Shown here piece after piece: positions 6,479 through 10,070 of a stretch of DNA of 10,070 nt. Below the pieces are notes generated by a model. The model ran no database searches, was not told the origin of the DNA, and saw nothing but the letters and a program-made list of their open reading frames with translations. The position numbers were made by a program, and so were the translations under genes. Origin of the DNA: UMGS1840 sp964537245 (GTDB lineage: Bacteria; Bacillota; Clostridia; UMGS1840); contig CAZHZL010000082.1 of the NCBI GenBank assembly GCA_964537245.1, positions 1-10,070 of the forward strand. The letters run 5' to 3'. Numbering within the stretch: position 1 is the stretch's first letter; the number at the start of each line of letters is the position of its first letter.

Positions 6479-7972
6479 ATGAGGTTTAATTATTATTCTA
6501 CACACGATAGAATTGTTTTATATTGGGAACCAACGGATACAAAAGAATATACTTATCTTATAAAAGTTAATAACGAAGAATACGAAAAAACAAAAAAAAC
6601 GCATTTTACCCTGGAAAGCTTAATTCCCGAATCTGAATATCACATTATCATTAAGAAAATAATGGAAAATGTAGCTAATCCTGAAATAATATTAGACAAA
6701 ATAATTTCAACAAAACCCAAGAAAAACAAAATTGACATTACAAAAGAGCCATACATGGCAAAAGGAGACGGAAACTTTTTAAATACACAAATTATCCAAG
6801 GTGCACTAAATAATTGCGGTGAAAATGATTGCATATACATCCCAAAAGGAACCTTTCTAACCGGTGCGCTCACACTTCACAGTAATACAGAAATTTATCT
6901 GGAAGAAGGTGCGATACTTCAGGGAACCGATAACCCAAAAGATTATCTGCCTATGATCAAAAGCCGCTTTGAAGGAATCGAGCGTTTATGTTATAGCGCA
7001 CTTCTTAATATGGGAGTTTTAAATCACAATTCAGCTACTAACTGCGAAAACATCATAATTCACGGTAAAGGGACTATTTTAGGTGGTGGAAAAGAACTCG
7101 CAAAAAATGTTATTGCCATTGAAAAAACAAAAAAAGAAGTTATTTTAGAAGAACAAAAAAATGAAAACTACGAAACCAACATTACCGTTGCCGGACGCGC
7201 AAGACCGAAGCTTATTAATATCAGTAATTGTAAAAATGTAATTTTGTCAGGACTTACCATAGGAAACGGACCTGCCTGGAATGTGCATATGGTTTATTCT
7301 GAAAATATCTTAACACATAACTGTACCTTCGTATCTAAAGAAATTTGGAACGGAGATGGCTGGAATCCTGACTCCTCTAAAAACTGCTCCATTTTTGGCT
7401 GTGTCTTTGATACCGGAGATGATGCTATTGCAATAAAAAGCGGTAAAAATCCCGAGGGAAACCATATTAATCGCCCTTGCGAAAATATCAGGATTTTTGA
7501 TTGCAAAAGTCTTGGGGGACATGGAATCACAATTGGAAGCGAAATGTCAGGTGGTGTTCAAAATGTAAAAATATGGGATTGTAATATGGCAAACTCAACC
7601 TATGGTTTTGAAATTAAAGGCACAAAAAAAAGAGGTGGGTTCGTCCGAAATATCCAAGTATTCCGATGTGAACTCGGAAGATTATTAATACATTCAGTAG
7701 GATATAACGATGACGGTGAAGGTGCTCCAACACCGCCAAAATTTGAAAATTGTTTCTTTGAAAATATTTTTATTAAAGGAAATAATATTACATTTGACGA
7801 AATACCAAAAAAATGTGCCTCTATTGAGTTAAAGGGCTTTGATGAAGACGAATATTCTGTCTCAAATATTGTATTAAAAAATATTATTGTAAATTTATCA
7901 GAAGAAGATTATCAAGTGATAGAAATAAAAAATTGTAAAGATGTACACATTGAAAATATTACATGCAAATAA
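6479..7972 (+). CDS. Glycoside hydrolase family 28, polygalacturonase-like, with N-terminal FN3-like domain
   Basis: Inverting glycosidase of the pectin-degrading GH28 family, cytoplasmic because no signal peptide is present. Residues about 5-80 look like a fibronectin-III-type domain (VLYWEP, then FTLESLIPESEYHI). A right-handed parallel beta-helix fills about 95-497, beginning with GDGNFLNTQ. The catalytic set is complete: NPD (296-298), GDD (313-315) and GHG (347-349), with Asp298, Asp314 and Asp315 as the acidic triad. The usual R-I-K substrate motif reads E-I-K (378-380), so the arginine that contacts galacturonate is not present there. Exo-action on short galacturonate-containing oligosaccharides is likely; homogalacturonan need not be the substrate. 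It starts 8 nt after AAGGA and 28 nt behind GH3. Confidence 0.94.
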   Translation: MRFNYYSTHDRIVLYWEPTDTKEYTYLIKVNNEEYEKTKKTHFTLESLIPESEYHIIIKKIMENVANPEIILDKIISTKPKKNKIDITKEPYMAKGDGNFLNTQIIQGALNNCGENDCIYIPKGTFLTGALTLHSNTEIYLEEGAILQGTDNPKDYLPMIKSRFEGIERLCYSALLNMGVLNHNSATNCENIIIHGKGTILGGGKELAKNVIAIEKTKKEVILEEQKNENYETNITVAGRARPKLINISNCKNVILSGLTIGNGPAWNVHMVYSENILTHNCTFVSKEIWNGDGWNPDSSKNCSIFGCVFDTGDDAIAIKSGKNPEGNHINRPCENIRIFDCKSLGGHGITIGSEMSGGVQNVKIWDCNMANSTYGFEIKGTKKRGGFVRNIQVFRCELGRLLIHSVGYNDDGEGAPTPPKFENCFFENIFIKGNNITFDEIPKKCASIELKGFDEDEYSVSNIVLKNIIVNLSEEDYQVIEIKNCKDVHIENITCK

Positions 7973-8014
7973 TTATTAATATACTAAAAATATTGATTAA
8001 CAGAGGAGAAATAT

Positions 8015-9526
8015 ATGCTTATTTATGAAAAACCTGAAAAACTTGGCATTTCCAACAAAAGTATAGAAGATTACATAAAAAAACTTGAAGATGCGGAGCT
8101 TGCCACGCATGATATAATTATTATGCGTCACGGAAAAGTTATATATGAAAACTATTGGGCACCATTCCACGAGAATTTTTTACACAGAATGTACTCAGTA
8201 ACCAAAAGCTTTGTGGCACTTGCTGTGGGTTTTTTGTTACAAGACGGAAAAATATCTCTTGATGATAAAATTGTAGATATTCTCCCAAAGGATATTACTG
8301 AAGGCGCACACGAAAAGATGCAACAACAAACCATTCGCAATATGCTTATGATGAGTACAGGATTTCCCTTGGAAGAAAACGGATGTTGGTTTTTGAGAAA
8401 ACCTAAAAACCGCGTGCGTGATTATTTTGAGCATAGCAAAGGTGTTGGAAAAACTCCGGGAACAATGTTTGCGTATGACAGTACCGGTTCTTTTATACTG
8501 GGTGCAATGGTAGAACAGCTTTCGGGTACCTCACTGATTGAGTATCTTCGAGAAAAACTCTTCGACAAAATCGGTGTATCAAAAGAAGCTAACTTTTTGC
8601 TCTGTCCCGGTGGCAACGCCTGGGCAGATTCAGGTCTTCTTTGTACTGCGAGAGATTTGCTTAAGGTTGCACAATTTACAATGAACTTAGGGGAATGGAA
8701 CGGAGAACAAATTTTAGATAGAGAATATCTTAAAGAAGCAACTTCATGTCTGATTTCAACCAATATCAACGGAACTCATCATACCGGTTCTTACGGATAC
8801 GGTTATCTTATATGGCGGCAACAACAAAACAGCTTTTTCTTTAACGGAATGGGGTGTCAGTTTGCAATCTGTGTTCCAGATAAGGAAATTATTTTTGTAT
8901 ATAATGGTGATAATCAGGGAAACCCACTTGCAAAATCTATTATTATCGATAATTTCTACGACATTATCGTAAATAATGCAAGCAAACATAAATTGCCTGA
9001 AAACCCCGTTTTTGAAAAGAATTTAAAAAACTATACTAAAACTCTAAAATTGTACCATTGCAAAGGAAAAAAAGAAACCGAATTTATGAAAAAAATTAAC
9101 GGTAAAACCTACATAATGTCAGAAAATCCAATGGGAATCGAAAAAATAAAACTTACCTTTGATGAGAAAGGCGGTATTTTAGAATATACAAATCTTCAAG
9201 GTGAAAAAGCTCTCCCATTTGGAATGACCGAGAATGTATTCTCTCAATTTCAGCAGGAAGGATATTCCGACCAAATTGGTACTATACCGGCTCCCGGAAA
9301 CTATTACGATTGCGCCGCTTCTGCCGCTTGGATTGAAGAAAGAAAATTACATATTGAAGTACAAATCATAGATAAATATTTCGGAAGATTATTTATGGTA
9401 TTCAGCTTCCCGGATGAAAATAATTTGTGTGTTTCTATGGTAAAAACTGCTGAATATTTTTTAGATGAATATAATGGATACGCAGAAGGTGTATGTGAAG
9501 GTATAATTGAAATAAAAATACTCTAA
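8015..9526 (+). CDS. Beta-lactamase-family serine hydrolase (class C fold), likely esterase
   Basis: Serine hydrolase of the COG1680 group (class C beta-lactamase, EstB esterase and DD-peptidase fold). The nucleophile is Ser61 in SVTK with Lys64; the second motif is Tyr154 in YDST; a glycine-rich NGMGCQ at 277-282 occupies the place of the third (KTG-like) motif. Residues about 345-503 form a second, beta-rich domain (LPFGM, ASAAWIEERKLHIEVQIID) seen in many clostridial serine hydrolases. No signal peptide or lipobox, so a cell-wall peptidase or secreted lactamase is unlikely. The cytoplasmic location and operon position suggest removal of acyl groups from imported oligosaccharides, which is inference. 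It follows GH28 by 42 nt, with AGAGGAG six nt before the ATG, and ends the glycosidase run. Confidence 0.9.
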   Translation: MLIYEKPEKLGISNKSIEDYIKKLEDAELATHDIIIMRHGKVIYENYWAPFHENFLHRMYSVTKSFVALAVGFLLQDGKISLDDKIVDILPKDITEGAHEKMQQQTIRNMLMMSTGFPLEENGCWFLRKPKNRVRDYFEHSKGVGKTPGTMFAYDSTGSFILGAMVEQLSGTSLIEYLREKLFDKIGVSKEANFLLCPGGNAWADSGLLCTARDLLKVAQFTMNLGEWNGEQILDREYLKEATSCLISTNINGTHHTGSYGYGYLIWRQQQNSFFFNGMGCQFAICVPDKEIIFVYNGDNQGNPLAKSIIIDNFYDIIVNNASKHKLPENPVFEKNLKNYTKTLKLYHCKGKKETEFMKKINGKTYIMSENPMGIEKIKLTFDEKGGILEYTNLQGEKALPFGMTENVFSQFQQEGYSDQIGTIPAPGNYYDCAASAAWIEERKLHIEVQIIDKYFGRLFMVFSFPDENNLCVSMVKTAEYFLDEYNGYAEGVCEGIIEIKIL

Positions 9527-9547
9527 CCAATCACCTGTTTCATTCCC

Positions 9548-9589
9548 AAAATAGCCATTTTTTTAAACAAAAAACAAAAAGTCTATTTT
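9548..9589. repeat. Weak AT-rich stem after the glycosidase operon
   Basis: AAAATAG (9548-9554) can pair with CTATTTT (9583-9589), and the T-run 9558-9564 with the A-runs between. This is the nearest thing to a transcription end after the operon, but the stem is almost purely A/T and there is no clean U-tract behind it. I would not call it a terminator with confidence. Confidence 0.25.
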
Positions 9590-9609
9590 AAACTGATAGA
9601 ACTGTAATT

Positions 9610-9631
9610 AATTATAATAAAAATTATAATT
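9610..9631. repeat. Perfect 9-bp AT-only inverted repeat
   Basis: AATTATAAT (9610-9618) and ATTATAATT (9623-9631) flank a 4-nt AAAA loop, followed by CCCCTATTTTT. As a hairpin it is thermally weak. It could be part of a poor terminator or a protein-binding site, and it marks the AT-rich border between the glycosidase operon and the next segment. Confidence 0.4.
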
Positions 9632-9663
9632 CCCCTATTTTTCAATTATATATTATACCTATG

Positions 9664-9696
9664 GATATGCATGACATATCTCCGATTGGCATCGGT
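9664..9696. repeat. Two adjacent short inverted repeats
   Basis: GATATG (9664-9669) pairs with CATATC (9675-9680), and CCGAT (9683-9687) with ATCGG (9692-9696). They lie directly upstream of, and partly overlap, the candidate promoter of the DUF960-like gene. The role is unknown; an operator or chance are both possible. Confidence 0.3.
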
Positions 9697-9715
9697 TTAT
9701 AGAAAAAAATATAAA
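9686..9715 (+). promoter_or_regulatory. Candidate promoter for the DUF960-like gene
   Basis: TTGGCA (9686-9691) and TATAAA (9710-9715) each match the sigma-A consensus at five of six positions, with an 18-bp spacer. The predicted start near 9722 lies only about 20 nt before the ATG at 9743. It would make the downstream segment a separate transcription unit. Confidence 0.35.
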
Positions 9716-9742
9716 AAGAAAAAGAGGGTGAAAAACAAAGGA

Positions 9743-10033
9743 ATGTTTAAAAACCAAAGATTTATTACAAGAGGAGTAAGCTCGGAATTGGGCTTACTCC
9801 TTCAGCTTTTTATGTGGCAATGTATTGACAAAATGACAGCGCAAAAAGGTTATCTTCAGGTATTTTAGTTTACACTTGAAGATGGAAAACAAAAAATAGT
9901 GCATATTCAGGAGCAACCTGAGTATAAACGGGAGTATCTGCTGAAATTAGCGGATGCTCCTGTTTTTATTGGGAAAATTTTCGTAATTGATGATGGTGAA
10001 CATTCAACCATGCTACTTGCATCGGAATATTAA
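9743..10033 (+). pseudogene. DUF960 family small protein, interrupted by an in-frame amber codon
   Basis: Read through, the frame gives a 96-codon product of normal DUF960 length. The family hallmarks lie on both sides of the stop: FITRGV and LLQLFMWQ before it, and then GKQKIVH, QEQPEYKREY and IDDGEHSTMLLASEY after it. Codon 42 (9866-9868) is TAG, directly after GYLQVF, where I recall relatives carrying an ordinary residue. No frameshift is involved; both halves are in one frame. The first half alone gives a 41-aa peptide. The second half has no ATG with a ribosome binding site; only an unsupported GTG at 9899 and a very late ATG are available. The start at 9743 is chosen because residues match the family from FKNQRFITRGV onward; GAGGG (9724-9728) is the nearest ribosome binding site, with long spacing. 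DUF960 has no known function to me and belongs to Firmicutes, often near mobile DNA as I recall. A single-base nonsense mutation is the simplest reading; readthrough or sequencing error are alternatives. Confidence 0.8.
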
Positions 10034-10056
10034 AAAAGAAAGGAAAATAGAAAATT

Positions 10057-10070
10057 ATGAAAGAAAAAGA
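10057..10070 (+). CDS. Start of an unidentified gene, cut by the window end
   Basis: Only ATG and the following Lys-Glu-Lys codons are visible. An AAGAAAGGAA stretch (10037-10046) precedes it, the same extended ribosome binding site found before the GH3 and GH28 genes, though spacing to the ATG is rather long here. It follows the DUF960-like gene by 23 nt and would be co-transcribed with it. The product cannot be inferred. Confidence 0.45.

Noticed and set aside
8422..8769. A 115-aa minus-strand frame within the serine hydrolase gene
   Set aside because: Antisense shadow; the plus-strand protein has intact catalytic motifs throughout this interval.
9774..9803. Strong hairpin (10-bp arms AGGAGTAAGC / GCTTACTCCT) followed by a T-rich stretch, looking like an intrinsic terminator
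   Set aside because: It lies inside the conserved DUF960 coding frame (the ITRGV to LLQLFMWQ region), and the T-stretch is displaced by several bases. The symmetry is more likely coding coincidence, although some attenuation cannot be excluded.
9829..9857. TTGACA inside the DUF960 gene with a TTATCT at promoter-like spacing
   Set aside because: The -10 match is weak and the site is inside coding sequence; nothing downstream has a start that would need it.
9671..9868. A 65-aa open reading frame starting at 9671
   Set aside because: The first 24 codons are Lys/Arg-rich, lack a ribosome binding site and lie over the candidate promoter. The real start is at 9743, and the frame is the first half of the interrupted DUF960 gene.
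1..10070. CRISPR array, tRNA or rRNA genes, toxin-antitoxin pairs, phage genes
   Set aside because: I saw no regularly spaced repeats, no tRNA-like cloverleaf with conserved bases, no rRNA segments and no recognisable genes of these classes.

Overview
The window is AT-rich DNA with tight gene spacing, strong AGGAG-type ribosome binding sites, LplB/LplC-type sugar permeases and BglX-like GH3, GH28 and serine hydrolase proteins of Gram-positive type. This points to an anaerobic Firmicute, probably a gut or fibre-degrading member of the Clostridia. The species cannot be named from the sequence. Every gene end visible here uses TAA.

Layout. Positions 1-52 hold two short G/C-rich hairpins. On the minus strand, 964-1914 and 53-946 encode the two membrane subunits (LplB-like, then LplC-like) of an ABC importer for complex oligosaccharides. 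Positions 1930-2238 are a divergent control region with a near-consensus sigma-A promoter in each direction and two inverted repeats. On the plus strand, 2239-9526 is one four-gene run with gaps of 24, 28 and 42 nt. It encodes an uncharacterised glycosidase-like protein (684 aa), a BglX-like GH3 glycosidase (710 aa), a GH28 pectin-type glycosidase (497 aa) and a beta-lactamase-fold serine hydrolase or esterase (503 aa). Positions 9527-9742 are AT-rich and noncoding, with several small inverted repeats but no convincing terminator. From 9743 the content changes: a small gene that I recognise as DUF960, interrupted by an in-frame amber codon, then the first codons of another gene running off the end.

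How it works together (inference). None of the four plus-strand enzymes has a signal peptide or membrane anchor, so they should act in the cytoplasm. The divergently transcribed permeases would import an oligosaccharide released outside the cell. GH28, GH3, the unknown glycosidase-like protein and the esterase-like protein would trim it from different ends and linkages. GH28 suggests a uronic-acid-containing, pectin-related substrate; GH3 suggests beta-linked glucosyl or xylosyl units; the esterase-like protein suggests acyl decorations. The solute-binding protein, ATPase, transcription regulator and uronate catabolism genes are not in the window.

The most unusual items are the uncharacterised 684-aa enzyme, the GH28 with Glu in place of the Arg of the usual R-I-K subsite motif, the palindrome sitting on the predicted start of permease transcription, and the amber-interrupted DUF960 gene.
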